64,000 bases of DNA from Solirubrobacterales bacterium 67-14 (GCA_001897355.1 MKST01000002.1:263811-327810), one strand, 5' to 3'. Shown: positions 38,050 through 51,000, counted from the stretch's first letter. Notes: a model not told the origin generated them from the sequence alone. Made by a program: numbers and translations.

Positions 38050-40680
38050 ATGACTGATGTACGGGAAACGAACTGGAACCCAGCCCGAGCAGCCCTGGTG
38101 GCTGCGGTTGCCTTCATTGCCCTGGGATTCGCCCTGAGCGTCGGGGCGGCCTCGGCCGACGGGCAGCCCAAGCGGCATCCCTCCCCGAAGCCGGTCGTCA
38201 AGCTCAAGGTGGTCACGGCCGGCCAGCACGCGCTGCTCAAACGGAAGAGCTTGGCAGTCAAGGTCCGCGTTCGCGGCAAGGTGACGGTTCGCCTCAGCGC
38301 CAAGGTCGGTTCGAAAGGCGGGTTCTTCCGCAGCAAGACGGTGCGCTTCAAGCGCCGCGGCCTCCATACCCGGACCGTGAAACTCCGCCTCACCAGCCGC
38401 GGCAGGAAACGCCTCGCCACCTGCGGCGCGAAGACCGTGAAGCTCCGTGGCAGCTATCGCGGCAAACGCAAGGCGAAGAGGACGGCACGAACCCATCGTC
38501 GCCTGGCCAAAGACCAGGGCCGCTGCAAGAAGCCGCCGGTCAAGCCGGAGAAGGCGACCTGCGATCCGCTCGATCCGGCGATCTGCCTCCAGCCCTTCCC
38601 CAGCAACTACTACACGAAGGCCGATCCCTCCACCCCGACCGGCCTCCGGCTCGACTTCCCGCTGGAGGGTATGCCGGCGAACAAGAGTGGGGTCAAGGTC
38701 GACCCGACCGAAATCAACCGCGGTGACGGCTTCAGCCCGGGCAGCATGATCGTCACCAAGATCCCCGGGGTCGACACCCCGGCCGCTTTCACGAACACGG
38801 GCTTCGTCCCGGAAACGGACATGCACGACTACACCCGGGCCGACCAGCCCGTGGTGGTCTATGACACGACCACCCACGAGCGCTGGCCGATCTGGGCCGA
38901 GCTGGACAGCAACCCGACCAGCATCCAGCCCTACGAGGCGAGCGACGGGATCGGCGGCATCGGGCTCAAACCCGACAACACCGGGCCGGTCAACCTGATC
39001 GTGCGGCCGGCTCGGAACTTCACCGAAGGCCACACCTACGTGATCGCCTTCCGCAACCTCAAGGACTCCGCCGGGAACAAGGTGGAGGCGCAGTCGCCCT
39101 TCCGGACCTGTCGCGACCAGCTCGAGACCAGGGATCCGGCGCTGGTCTACCGCTGCGACCAGCTCGACAAAACCGTCTTCCCCGAACTGGCCCGGGACGG
39201 GATCGCCCGCAAGGATCTCTATCTGGCCTGGGACTTCACGATCTCCAGCCAGCAGGGCATCACCGGCCGTGCCCTTGAGATCCGTAACGACGCTTTCTCC
39301 CGCCTCGGCGATACCGACCTCTCCAACCGTTCGCTCGACGGCAGCCAGTCGCCGACGGTCGAAGTCACCCATGCATGCGGTGGCGGCTACACCGACTGCA
39401 GCACCAGCGCCAGTGACGGCCTGCCGCCGCAGCCCGGCCCGAATGTCTACCGCTACGTCGACGGGCTGATCAAGGATGTCCCCTGCTACCTGAACCAGAA
39501 CGGCTGCCCGACCGGCTCCCACTTCGAGATCGACGCCGACGGCAGCCTCAAGTTCAACCCCGCCTTCACCACCGACGTGCCATTCCGCTGTCTGATCCCC
39601 GCTTCGGCGGAAAGCGCGGGTACGGCCGTCCCCGGCGCGATCGGAATCTTCGGCCACGGCCTGCTCGGCAACCTGAGCCAGATCACGGCCCAGGCCACGC
39701 TCGCCAACCAGAATGGCCAGACCTGGTGCGCGACCAACTGGATCGGGTTCTCGTCCGGGGATCTGGTCGGGGGGCTGGTCCCGGCGATGTCGGATCTGTC
39801 GACCTTCTACAAGCTCGTCGACCGGATGCAGCAGGGCTTCGTGAACTTCATGATGCTCGGCCGCGCCGCTATCCATCCCGACGGACTGGCGACCAAGCCG
39901 GAGTTCCAGGTCGGCGGGAGTTCGGTGATCGACACCTCGGCCGGCGACGCGAACCGGCTGCTCTACATGGGGATCAGCCAGGGCGGAATCATGGGCGCCG
40001 CCCTCACCGCCCTCGAACCGGATGTCGATTACTCGGTGCTGGCGGTGCCGGGCATCAACTACTCGACGATGCTGCGCCGGAGCGTCGACTTCGACCAGTA
40101 CGCGTCACTTCCAAATCTCGGCCTCTGGGCGAACTACCCTGACGAGGCGGTGCGGCCGCTCGGCCTCGGTGCGATGCAGCTGCTCTGGGACCGCGGCGAG
40201 GGCGACGGCTATGCCGCCAACCTGATGGCGGGCAGCGAGCTGCCGGACACGCCGCCCCACCAGGTGCTGCTCCAGCTCGCGGTCGGCGACCACCAGGTTT
40301 CGAATGTGGCAGCCGAGGTCGAGGCCCGCACGATCGGGGCCAAGCTCTATGACCCGGCGGTCAACCAGGGACGCCACTGGGACGTTGACCCGTTCATGGG
40401 CATCACCCAGGCGGCCCCGCCGATCACCAGCGGCAACACGGCCGTCTACTACGACGGCGGCCCACCATCGTTCAACGGCACGATCGGCCAGGGCTCGCTG
40501 GTCGAGCCGGCGATGAACGTCCCACCGCGGCCGCAGTGGGGTTACGGTGGTGATTCGCACTACTACCCCTGGCAGTCCCCCGACGGCCGCGCGCACGAGA
40601 GCAGCTTCCTGGCCGGGAACGGTATCGCTGCCTGTGCCAGCGGCAGCTACTGCTACAGCAACGGCTGGACCGGTCCCTAG
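38050..40680 (+). CDS. Secreted alpha/beta-hydrolase-like protein with basic N-terminal region
   Basis: Signal peptide; nucleophile elbow YMGISQGGIMGAAL; no clear named family. Confidence 0.7.
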   Translation: MTDVRETNWNPARAALVAAVAFIALGFALSVGAASADGQPKRHPSPKPVVKLKVVTAGQHALLKRKSLAVKVRVRGKVTVRLSAKVGSKGGFFRSKTVRFKRRGLHTRTVKLRLTSRGRKRLATCGAKTVKLRGSYRGKRKAKRTARTHRRLAKDQGRCKKPPVKPEKATCDPLDPAICLQPFPSNYYTKADPSTPTGLRLDFPLEGMPANKSGVKVDPTEINRGDGFSPGSMIVTKIPGVDTPAAFTNTGFVPETDMHDYTRADQPVVVYDTTTHERWPIWAELDSNPTSIQPYEASDGIGGIGLKPDNTGPVNLIVRPARNFTEGHTYVIAFRNLKDSAGNKVEAQSPFRTCRDQLETRDPALVYRCDQLDKTVFPELARDGIARKDLYLAWDFTISSQQGITGRALEIRNDAFSRLGDTDLSNRSLDGSQSPTVEVTHACGGGYTDCSTSASDGLPPQPGPNVYRYVDGLIKDVPCYLNQNGCPTGSHFEIDADGSLKFNPAFTTDVPFRCLIPASAESAGTAVPGAIGIFGHGLLGNLSQITAQATLANQNGQTWCATNWIGFSSGDLVGGLVPAMSDLSTFYKLVDRMQQGFVNFMMLGRAAIHPDGLATKPEFQVGGSSVIDTSAGDANRLLYMGISQGGIMGAALTALEPDVDYSVLAVPGINYSTMLRRSVDFDQYASLPNLGLWANYPDEAVRPLGLGAMQLLWDRGEGDGYAANLMAGSELPDTPPHQVLLQLAVGDHQVSNVAAEVEARTIGAKLYDPAVNQGRHWDVDPFMGITQAAPPITSGNTAVYYDGGPPSFNGTIGQGSLVEPAMNVPPRPQWGYGGDSHYYPWQSPDGRAHESSFLAGNGIAACASGSYCYSNGWTGP

Positions 40681-40791
40681 TCGCTAGTACCCGCCCTTTC
40701 GAAGGCGGAAAGGGAGCTTGTCGGGCGATCCTCACTGTCGGGCTGGGAGACGTCGCCGCGTCTGACTTCCGGACTGGCGCCGACCTATCCC

Positions 40792-41394
40792 CTACACACG
40801 CCGGTAGCGGATGTGGGTGGCCAGCGGCGAGTGGAGCACTTCGACCGGTTCGAAATCGAAGGACTCGATTCCATCGAACAACTGCTCGCCGGACCCGAGC
40901 AGGACGGGTGCCACGTCGAGCGTGAGTTCGTCGATCACTCCGGCGGCGAGCGCCTGGCGGACGGTCGAGGCGCCGCCCGCGATGTCGACGCCGTCCTCGC
41001 CAGCCGTCTCGAGCGCCTGGGCATAGGCAGCATCGAACCCCTCGGTGACGAAGTGGAAGCTCGTGCCACCCTCCATCTCGATCGGCTCGCGCGCGTGGTG
41101 GGTGAGCACGAAGACCGGCGCGTGGTAGGGCGGCTCGGACCCCCACCATCCGTCCCAGTCCTCATCCCACTCCCCCCGGATCGGCCCGAACATGTTGCGA
41201 CCCATGACGTAGGCCCCGCGCGGTCGCATCAGCCAGTCCACGGCAGTCGCATCAGCCTCGTTCGCGCGTTCATCGCCGAGGTGCCAGGCGTGGACCGCCT
41301 TGCCGCCTATTCCCAGCGGGTTCTCCCGGCTCTGGTCCGGCCCCGCAACGAAGCCGTCGAGCGAGATTGACATGTGGCAGGTCGTGTCAGGCAT
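40792..41394 (-). CDS. Dihydrofolate reductase/RibD C-terminal domain family protein
   Basis: MSISLDGFVAGPDQSRENPLG and GGASTVRQALAAGVIDELTLDVAPVLLGSGEQLFDG. Confidence 0.92.
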   Translation of the reverse strand: MPDTTCHMSISLDGFVAGPDQSRENPLGIGGKAVHAWHLGDERANEADATAVDWLMRPRGAYVMGRNMFGPIRGEWDEDWDGWWGSEPPYHAPVFVLTHHAREPIEMEGGTSFHFVTEGFDAAYAQALETAGEDGVDIAGGASTVRQALAAGVIDELTLDVAPVLLGSGEQLFDGIESFDFEPVEVLHSPLATHIRYRRV

Positions 41395-41539
41395 CGGGAT
41401 CCTCCAAATGGTTGCGGTTCGCAGGCACCAAACCTATCCCCTGCCCGAGAAGTTCCTGACCATAACCTGCGCCGCCGCGAGGCTGAGGTCGAGGGCGCCG
41501 GGTGTCGGCAACTTCAACCCGCGGCTTTCGTGCCCGGCT

Positions 41540-44051
<2,512 letters not shown>

Positions 44052-44130
44052 CCCGGCCCAGATCAAGCAGGCGGATAACGGTCGCGGACCCCTGGCTCCC
44101 ATCAAGCCGTAACGGAAGGACGGCTTGGAA

Positions 44131-45504
44131 ATGGACCCGACAAATCAACTCCCCAGCGGATCGCTGCTCGTCTACGAGACGAAGGGCGGCAAACCGAAGT
44201 ACCGCGCGAAGTGGCGCGACCGCACCGGCAAACAATGCGCCCCGACGATCGGCCCGGCCTGGCTGGTCAAGGACGGCGAGGAGTGGGTGCCTCGGCCGGG
44301 CCGGGTGAGGTCCGGCTTCTACGACGAGCAGCGCGCCTACTTGCGCATGGCCGAGCTGATCGCGGAGCGCGACGCGGCGCTGCTCTCGCCACCGCCCGCG
44401 GCGGTCACCTTTGAGGAGCTGGCCGATACTTGGATGGAGCACCTCTCTCGAGGCGAGCGGGCCAAGCCCTCGACGCTGCTCGATTACAAGATCATGCTCG
44501 CCAAGCCACGGCCTCTGGCTCGCGGCAACGGGGAGACCAAGGCGAGGATCATGCGAGCGTTCGGCTCACGCGATGCCGCCTCGATCACGACCGACGATGT
44601 GGCTGCTTTCCTCGATCGCCTGGTCGTCGAGGGACTTTCACCAAGGAATGTGAACCGCTACCGGCAGGTTCTCCATGCGGCGTTCGCGTTCGGCATGAAG
44701 CCGGGCAGCTTCGGCCTGCCAAGGAACCCGGTCACCGGCACCGAACGTCAGGGGGAGGGCGGAGCGAAGGCGATCGACCCGTTCACGACCGAGGACTTGC
44801 AAGCGATCGAGCGGGTCGCCCGCGCCGGAGGCCACCGCGAGAGGCCGGAAGGCTTCTACGGCCCACAGGTCTTCGCCGAGTGGGGGCGCATCAACGAGCA
44901 GGACGCAGCGATATTCATGCTCGCCGCCTACACCGGACTCCGGCAAGGTGAGCTACGGGCGCTTCGCTGGCGTCACGTTTTCATCGACGCCCAGCGCATC
45001 TCGGTCGAAGAGGCAATCTCGGCCGGCGAGGTCTGCTCCACCAAGAGCCGCCGGGTCCGCTCGGTGCCGCTGACCGAAGCGGCCTGCGAGCTGCTGCTCA
45101 GGGTCGCTGACCGGGGCAAGTGGCTCGACCCGTTCGATCTGGTGTTCTCCTCCTCCGACGGAGGGGTGCTGAACGAGTCCGCCCTTCGCCGCCGCTTCAA
45201 GCGAGCCCAGAAAGAGGCCGGTGTGCGCGTCCGTCGCTTCCACGACCTGCGCCACACCTTCGGCTCGATCGCCGTACGAAAGTTCGACCCTGTAACGGTC
45301 CAAGCCCTGATGGGACATTCCAGCCTAAGCACCACCGAGCGCTACATGCACAGCCGCCCCCGTCCCGACGACGCCGCCCGGCTAGCAGCGGCATTCGCTT
45401 CAGACTCGGAGATCCAACCCGGGCTGACCCGCACCAAAGCCCGACCCAAGCGCAACTCCGAACCAGGCTCCAGGTTCAGGCTTACCGCAAAGATCAAGCG
45501 CTGA
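44131..45504 (+). CDS. Tyrosine recombinase/phage-type integrase
   Basis: AAYTGLRQGELRALRWRHV, RRFHDLRHTFGSIAV, LMGHSSLSTTERYMHSRP catalytic R..HxxR..H..Y. Confidence 0.95.
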   Translation: MDPTNQLPSGSLLVYETKGGKPKYRAKWRDRTGKQCAPTIGPAWLVKDGEEWVPRPGRVRSGFYDEQRAYLRMAELIAERDAALLSPPPAAVTFEELADTWMEHLSRGERAKPSTLLDYKIMLAKPRPLARGNGETKARIMRAFGSRDAASITTDDVAAFLDRLVVEGLSPRNVNRYRQVLHAAFAFGMKPGSFGLPRNPVTGTERQGEGGAKAIDPFTTEDLQAIERVARAGGHRERPEGFYGPQVFAEWGRINEQDAAIFMLAAYTGLRQGELRALRWRHVFIDAQRISVEEAISAGEVCSTKSRRVRSVPLTEAACELLLRVADRGKWLDPFDLVFSSSDGGVLNESALRRRFKRAQKEAGVRVRRFHDLRHTFGSIAVRKFDPVTVQALMGHSSLSTTERYMHSRPRPDDAARLAAAFASDSEIQPGLTRTKARPKRNSEPGSRFRLTAKIKR

Positions 45505-45670
45505 CGGAACCGACTGCGTGGAAAGCAGTGCGGTCCGGTCTGCCGTGACCGGGCCGCATCTACTTCGCAGGACGACCGGGAAAGACCGACCGCCCCATTA
45601 GCAGGCGCTCCTATGTCGTGAGCGTCTGCCCCGGCGAGCCCACCAGGAGGGCGGTGGCCTGTCCCGAAAC

Positions 45671-45762
45671 CACCACGGCCCCAGATTGGGCCGTGGTGGA
45701 ATCTCCTCGTATGTGTTGCTTGAAACCGGAACCCCGGCCCGGCCGAGGTGGCCGGGCCGGGG
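45671..45762. terminator. Two long perfect hairpins between convergent genes (probable bidirectional terminator region)
   Basis: CCACCACGGCCC/GGGCCGTGGTGG (12 bp) and CCCCGGCCCGGCC/GGCCGGGCCGGGG (13 bp). Confidence 0.5.
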
Positions 45763-45825
45763 GTGATTCGACTCGGAGCCATCAAAGGCCCAGAGACACT
45801 GGGTCATCACTGACCCAGACCTTGT

Positions 45826-48762
45826 TCAGCGAACAACCACCTTGGCTTTCGCCTTCTTCGCTGAGAGCTTGTTGCCGGAAGCGGTCAACTTGAGGACGGC
45901 CTTGCCCTTCTTGCGCTTCGCCTTGACCTTGATCTTCACCACACGGGTCTTCCCCGAGGCGAGCTTGCCGACCTTCACGCACTTCTTGACCTTGACCAAC
46001 CGCTTCGGCGCCTTGACGCACACCTTGACGCCAGTCGCGGCCTTGCCACCCGTGTTGACCACCGCCACAGCGAGGGTGCCCTTCTTGCCGCGCTTCACCG
46101 CGATCTTCTTCGTGGTCGAGATCAGAGCAAGACGGGCCTTGCTGGTGCCGGTGGTGCACTTGCCGGGGTTGTTTCCGCACCAGTCGTACTGATCACAGCC
46201 CTTCGCGGTCGGATTCGCCTTGCAGTAGTCCACACAACCCGGACCGGTCGGATCAAGATCACACGTCTCGATCGGCTTGTCATCGGCGTTGGTCGTGGTG
46301 AACGTCTTGTCATCGCCATACCTGACGAGACCAAGCGCGTTCTTCGCGACCGCCCTGTAGTGGTAGGTCGTGTTCTTCTCGAGCCCGTCGATCGCCGCGG
46401 AAGCAGCGTCACCAGTGCTCGACGCGTCGAACGATTCCGGATCAGTGCTCGACCCATACTCGTCCGTAGTGCCGTACTCGAACCACACCTGACTGTCGCG
46501 ATTGTTCGTCGTGAGCCCGGCGTTCAACACCGCCGACTCATTGCCAACCCCGGCGGCCTTGCCGGTCTTGACCTGGTTGATCAGGGACTTGCCCGGAACG
46601 ATGTAAACCGAGCCGGCCTCTGTCAGACCATTTGGGCTGGCCAGACCGGCACCGACAGCGAAGTCGGTCAGACCGTCCGCGTCGAAATCTCCTATCGGGC
46701 TGACGGTTTGGTAGGTGTGCTGACCATTGTTCAGGTCTTGGCCTAGCAGGGCTACCCCGGCCTTAGGGGTAAGTCCGGGGCCAAGTTGAATCGGTGCCTC
46801 CGGATGCTCGTGTTGACCGAACACGACGTATGCGCCGCCCCGATTGGCAACCCCGTCTACCGGTGTCTTCGGGGCAGTGGTGACCAGGTCAGGTGTTCCA
46901 TCGTTGTTGAAGTCACCGATGTTCCGAAGGTTGACCCCCAAGAAACCTGGAAAACTGCCAGCGTCGACCAGGTAGCCGGCTCCTGGAACCAGATCGTCGC
47001 CACCTACCAATGGATCTGAGGTCGGCTGTTCAGGGCCATAGAGAACCGAGATGGCGTCCCGCTCTTGGAAATCTCCGACTGACGCGAAAGCCAACTCCGG
47101 ACGACCGTCACCATTCAAGTCACCAAGGTTTTCGGCGTTAGTCTCGCCAATCGGGGCGGCCACGAAGCGGATCCCGTCGGCTGAACTGAATGTCGAGGCA
47201 TCGAGGACGCCACCGAAAGAACGGCCATAGACGATATACCCGCCGCCGTCCACGAAGGTGACGCCCACGAACAGATCATCTTTGCCATCGTCGTTGACAT
47301 CACCGATGCCACGAAGGCCGTGACCGAACTGGCTGCCGTTCATTGCGCCGTTGATGCGAAAAGCCTGGTCTGCGGCGAGACTAGTCACATCTGACGTGCC
47401 GGTACGCTCGCCGCCTCTCACGATCAACACGGTCCCCTTGTTGGCGCCTCCAAAGGGGTCCCCCATTGCAATGTCATCGATTCCGTCGCCGTCGAAGTCG
47501 GCTATCCCGAGCTCGCCGCTGCTCGTCAGTTGCTGATCGGACGGTACCGTGAGCGCGTAGCCCTGGTCATCGCTGATCGAATTCAACTCAAGGCAGCGAA
47601 CTGCGGCTGCGTCCGGACATGGCGACAGATCGGTTGGATCGACCCCTCCGTAGACCACGAAGATCTCGTAGTCATACGTGGAGCTATCCATTCCGGCGGC
47701 GACGACGATGTCACGAATGCCATCGCCGTTTTGGTCCCCGATGCTGCGATATCCGCGAACACCGTCCCACGCCGACCCACGCGACTCGATTCGAAAACCA
47801 TTCTTCGGGCCAAGTGAGGTCAAGTCCTTTTCACCGAGGCCGGTGCGGCTGCCGAATACGACATAGACGCCTGGGTTGCTAGAAAACTGAGCGTTTCCTA
47901 CCGCGACATCGTCGATCCCATCGCCGTTCACGTCGCCGAGTTCGATGACACCTTCCCGGGAAGCGCCCGAGCCAGTATTGCCACCGACGCTCTCGAAAGG
48001 CTCGGTGCCATTGAGCCTGGTAACGGCCTGCTCGCCAACTCGAACCGACGGCTCCGGGTTCGGCACAGTGCCTGTCCATGTGAAGGGGGCGATTGCGGGA
48101 CCGTAGCCAAACTGGTTGCCGGCTTTGACCTCGAACGTGTGTTCCCCGTTCTCAAGGCTGTCGTAGCTAACTTGGCTATCGAAACTGCAGTCCTGCCAAA
48201 CGCCACCGTCGACTCGACACTGGTACCGGTTGACGAGATCGTTCTCATTCGGTCCGGCCTTGTAGGCAAACTTTGTCGGGAAATCACGCATCGGATCGTC
48301 CGGCTGAAGCGTCAGCACCGGGGGCTCAGACACTGTCGTGACAATGTTCTGAGTCCAGGTGTAGCTCGTGGCTGAACCCAAGGTGGCGAGGGATTGTCCT
48401 TCGCTAACGGCAACCTCGAACTTCCAGTTGCCATTGAGCTTGGGAAAACTGTGGCTGGATGGCTGTGCGTCAGTCGACTTACCGCACGATACCCAGCCGT
48501 TGAGCGGGGTGGGTGGGCTCGCCGGGTCGTAAACCCGGCACCAAAAGTAGAGTGGGCTGACTGTCGAAGTCTCTCCCTCTCCCACCGTGTACTCGAAGGT
48601 GCTAGTCACATGAGTCGTATTGGGATTGCTCGGGGTGCTTACCAGGTCCGGCGGAGCCGATGGCGCCGCGTGGGCAATTCCGGATATAGCCAGCAGCCCG
48701 GTCAGAGCCACTGTCACCGCAAGCAACCAACGCTTGAGTGTCTGTCTGGATGAAGTTTTCAT
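45826..48762 (-). CDS. Secreted FG-GAP/integrin alpha-like repeat protein with Fn3-like segment and Lys-rich C-terminal domain
   Basis: Signal peptide; repeated GDxNGDGxxDL motifs; C-terminal CARDB/DUF11-like VKVCVKAPKRLVKVKKCVKVGKLASGKTRVVKIKVKAKRKKGKAVLKLTASG. Confidence 0.85.
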   Translation of the reverse strand: MKTSSRQTLKRWLLAVTVALTGLLAISGIAHAAPSAPPDLVSTPSNPNTTHVTSTFEYTVGEGETSTVSPLYFWCRVYDPASPPTPLNGWVSCGKSTDAQPSSHSFPKLNGNWKFEVAVSEGQSLATLGSATSYTWTQNIVTTVSEPPVLTLQPDDPMRDFPTKFAYKAGPNENDLVNRYQCRVDGGVWQDCSFDSQVSYDSLENGEHTFEVKAGNQFGYGPAIAPFTWTGTVPNPEPSVRVGEQAVTRLNGTEPFESVGGNTGSGASREGVIELGDVNGDGIDDVAVGNAQFSSNPGVYVVFGSRTGLGEKDLTSLGPKNGFRIESRGSAWDGVRGYRSIGDQNGDGIRDIVVAAGMDSSTYDYEIFVVYGGVDPTDLSPCPDAAAVRCLELNSISDDQGYALTVPSDQQLTSSGELGIADFDGDGIDDIAMGDPFGGANKGTVLIVRGGERTGTSDVTSLAADQAFRINGAMNGSQFGHGLRGIGDVNDDGKDDLFVGVTFVDGGGYIVYGRSFGGVLDASTFSSADGIRFVAAPIGETNAENLGDLNGDGRPELAFASVGDFQERDAISVLYGPEQPTSDPLVGGDDLVPGAGYLVDAGSFPGFLGVNLRNIGDFNNDGTPDLVTTAPKTPVDGVANRGGAYVVFGQHEHPEAPIQLGPGLTPKAGVALLGQDLNNGQHTYQTVSPIGDFDADGLTDFAVGAGLASPNGLTEAGSVYIVPGKSLINQVKTGKAAGVGNESAVLNAGLTTNNRDSQVWFEYGTTDEYGSSTDPESFDASSTGDAASAAIDGLEKNTTYHYRAVAKNALGLVRYGDDKTFTTTNADDKPIETCDLDPTGPGCVDYCKANPTAKGCDQYDWCGNNPGKCTTGTSKARLALISTTKKIAVKRGKKGTLAVAVVNTGGKAATGVKVCVKAPKRLVKVKKCVKVGKLASGKTRVVKIKVKAKRKKGKAVLKLTASGNKLSAKKAKAKVVVR

Positions 48763-48851
48763 GTGTGTCTCTCTTCCTTGATCCCTTTTCAGGTTCAGGA
48801 AGGGGCGGACCCGACCGCAGGCATGCGGCCAGGCCCGGTCCCCTCTCCCCT

Positions 48852-50283
48852 CTACTTGACCCGGACTACCGCCCGGCCGTTCTTCTTGCCAGCGTTCTTG
48901 GACGTCGCCTTGAACTTCAGGACGGCCTTGCCGCGCTTGCGCTTGGCCTTGACCTTGAACTTCGCCGTCTTCGCCTTACCCGCAGCGACCTGGCCGAGGT
49001 TCACGCACTTCTTGACCTTGACCAGCTTCTTCGGGGCGTTCACGCACACCTTCACCCCGGTCGCCTTGGCCTTGCCGACGTTCTTGACCTTGATCTTGAT
49101 CACGGCCTTCTTGCCGCGCTTTACCGCCTTCTTCTTCGGCTGGATCTTCAGGTTGCCGAGCTTGGCCTTGCCATTCGGCGGTCTTATGCAGTTAGGCGGG
49201 GTGCCGGTCGTGCCCTCCGGGCAGACCTTTGCCTCGGTGACAGTCCAATTGAACGGGGTTTCCGGGCCCGTGCCGGTCTGGTTCTTCGCCCTGACCGTAA
49301 ACGTGTGAGAACCAACCGCGAGATCACTGTAGGACTGCGTACCTGAGTCACAGGCCGCGAACGCGCCCGTGTCGAGCTTGCACTCGAATCCCGTGACCGG
49401 GCTGGTCTCACCCTCACCGGCCTCGAACTTGAACTCGGCGGTGGTCTGCTCGGTCGACGTGGCCGGGGTACCGGTCAGCTTCGGGGCCTTCTCCGGGGCC
49501 GGGATAACGATCTCGCCACCGGCCTTGCCCGAGAACCAGATCGCGCCGGGGCCGCCCAGAAGGTCGTCGAGCTTCGGGCAGACGATGCTGGCCAGCGAAC
49601 CGCTTTCGACAACAGCAGACGGCAAGCTCGTCCAAGGAGCGATCGTCGCGCCCTTGCCGCTCGGAGGCGCAAACGGAGCCGCGTCATAGATAGCTGCCTC
49701 GCGTGGCGGATCGGCGGCCGCGTCACCCGGATCTGAGATCGAACCCGTCGTAGCCAAAGTGAGACTGAACCCGCTGATCCGGCACTTCGCGACCGAAGCC
49801 GGCGAACCGTGGTTGTAGACCGTGATCAATACATTGGCCGGCAACACGATCGACCCATCGCCCGTGTCAGCGTCGAAGCTTCCGGTCAACGGGCCATCAG
49901 CCTTGATATCGATCGTCGCGTCAACCACCGGAAGTGCGCCCTCGCCGGTCTCGAATCCTTCGAGCCGCTTCGGTGGAAACAGGAAATCCTCCTTCGCCGC
50001 GGTCAACGCTCCATCAGCCGCTACCTCGGTGTTGATCGTGACCGCCGGATCACCAACAGTCGGATCGGGAAGCTTTGCCCAGGTGCCAGACGGGCCGCCC
50101 AGATTGATCACGCCGCTATCGAAAGTGAAACCAACCTTCTCGGCTTTGGCGGGACCCGCGCCGAGCGCCAGGATGCCGATCAAAGCCAGGGCCGCTATCG
50201 CGGCCAGAAAACCTATGGGGCTACTTAGATGCCCCCCCCCCCGACAATTCGGGGTCACCCGCAGGTGCAGTTACGCGATTCAT
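48852..50283 (-). CDS. Secreted protein with Lys-rich C-terminal domain; 5' end interrupted by poly-G frame shift
   Basis: Main frame 48852-50258; SD plus ATG at 50283 is one base out of frame across an 11-nt G tract (C on + strand). Confidence 0.75.
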
Positions 50284-50545
50284 GTCTGTCTCTCCTTCTT
50301 GGAGCCACCCGTCTGGGCGGCCGTCATTGCTGGAGCGAAACGACTCGACAGAAGCGCAGACCGGACGGGCCGACATCAGTCGGCGACTAGCCCTCGGTCC
50401 AAAATCCGGTGCTTTCATAGCCCCTTGCTCTCCTCGTCGAAATCACATTTCCGCCCAGATCCCCGGCGGGCTCTCCCCGGACAAGCCATCCCAAATACGT
50501 CTTGGAATGCCGCTCCCTGAAGAAACCCTCCCTTCAGATCCATTC

Positions 50546-50582
50546 GATACAACTTGTATCAGATTCGACTGTACATGTACAG
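50546..50582. promoter_or_regulatory. Pair of strong palindromes (GATACAA-C-TTGTATC and CTGTACATGTACAG)
   Basis: Perfect dyads, 8 bp apart, in the intergenic region. Confidence 0.55.
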
Positions 50583-50728
50583 GCGTATTCCTGTCAAGGG
50601 CAATCGAGGAGGCCATCAAGCGGCTTGGTTGCGCGAATTGCCGCGAGGGAGACCCGCGGCTCCATCGACGCCAAAGCCGCTCGTCGAATCTAAGTCAAGC
50701 GTTGAACCGGATTTCGCTCACACTCAAG

Positions 50729-50749
50729 TGATGTACTACAGTTACATCA
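50729..50749. promoter_or_regulatory. Candidate VapB autoregulatory operator TGATGTA-CTACAGT-TACATCA
   Basis: Perfect 7-7-7 dyad ending on the antitoxin start codon. Confidence 0.65.
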
Positions 50750-51000
50750 TGTCGCTGACCCGCACCCAGATCTCACTTAGCGATGAAGACCGCAAAGTGC
50801 TCGAGGCTATGCGTCGGCGGACCGGCCAGTCGATGAGCGCGCTGATCCGTGACGCGATCCATTCGACCTATGGATCGGCGGGCTCAGTCGAAAGCGTCCG
50901 GGCAGCGCTCGATTCAACCTTCGGAGTCGTCTCCAGTGACCGCTCCGGCGAGGAGCTGGTCGACTCGATCCGGTCGGGACGACGGCTGACCGAGGCGTGA
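50749..51000 (+). CDS. Ribbon-helix-helix antitoxin (VapB/CopG-like)
   Basis: MSLTRTQISLSDEDRKVLEAMRRRTGQSMSALIRDAI RHH pattern. Confidence 0.88.
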   Translation: MSLTRTQISLSDEDRKVLEAMRRRTGQSMSALIRDAIHSTYGSAGSVESVRAALDSTFGVVSSDRSGEELVDSIRSGRRLTEA

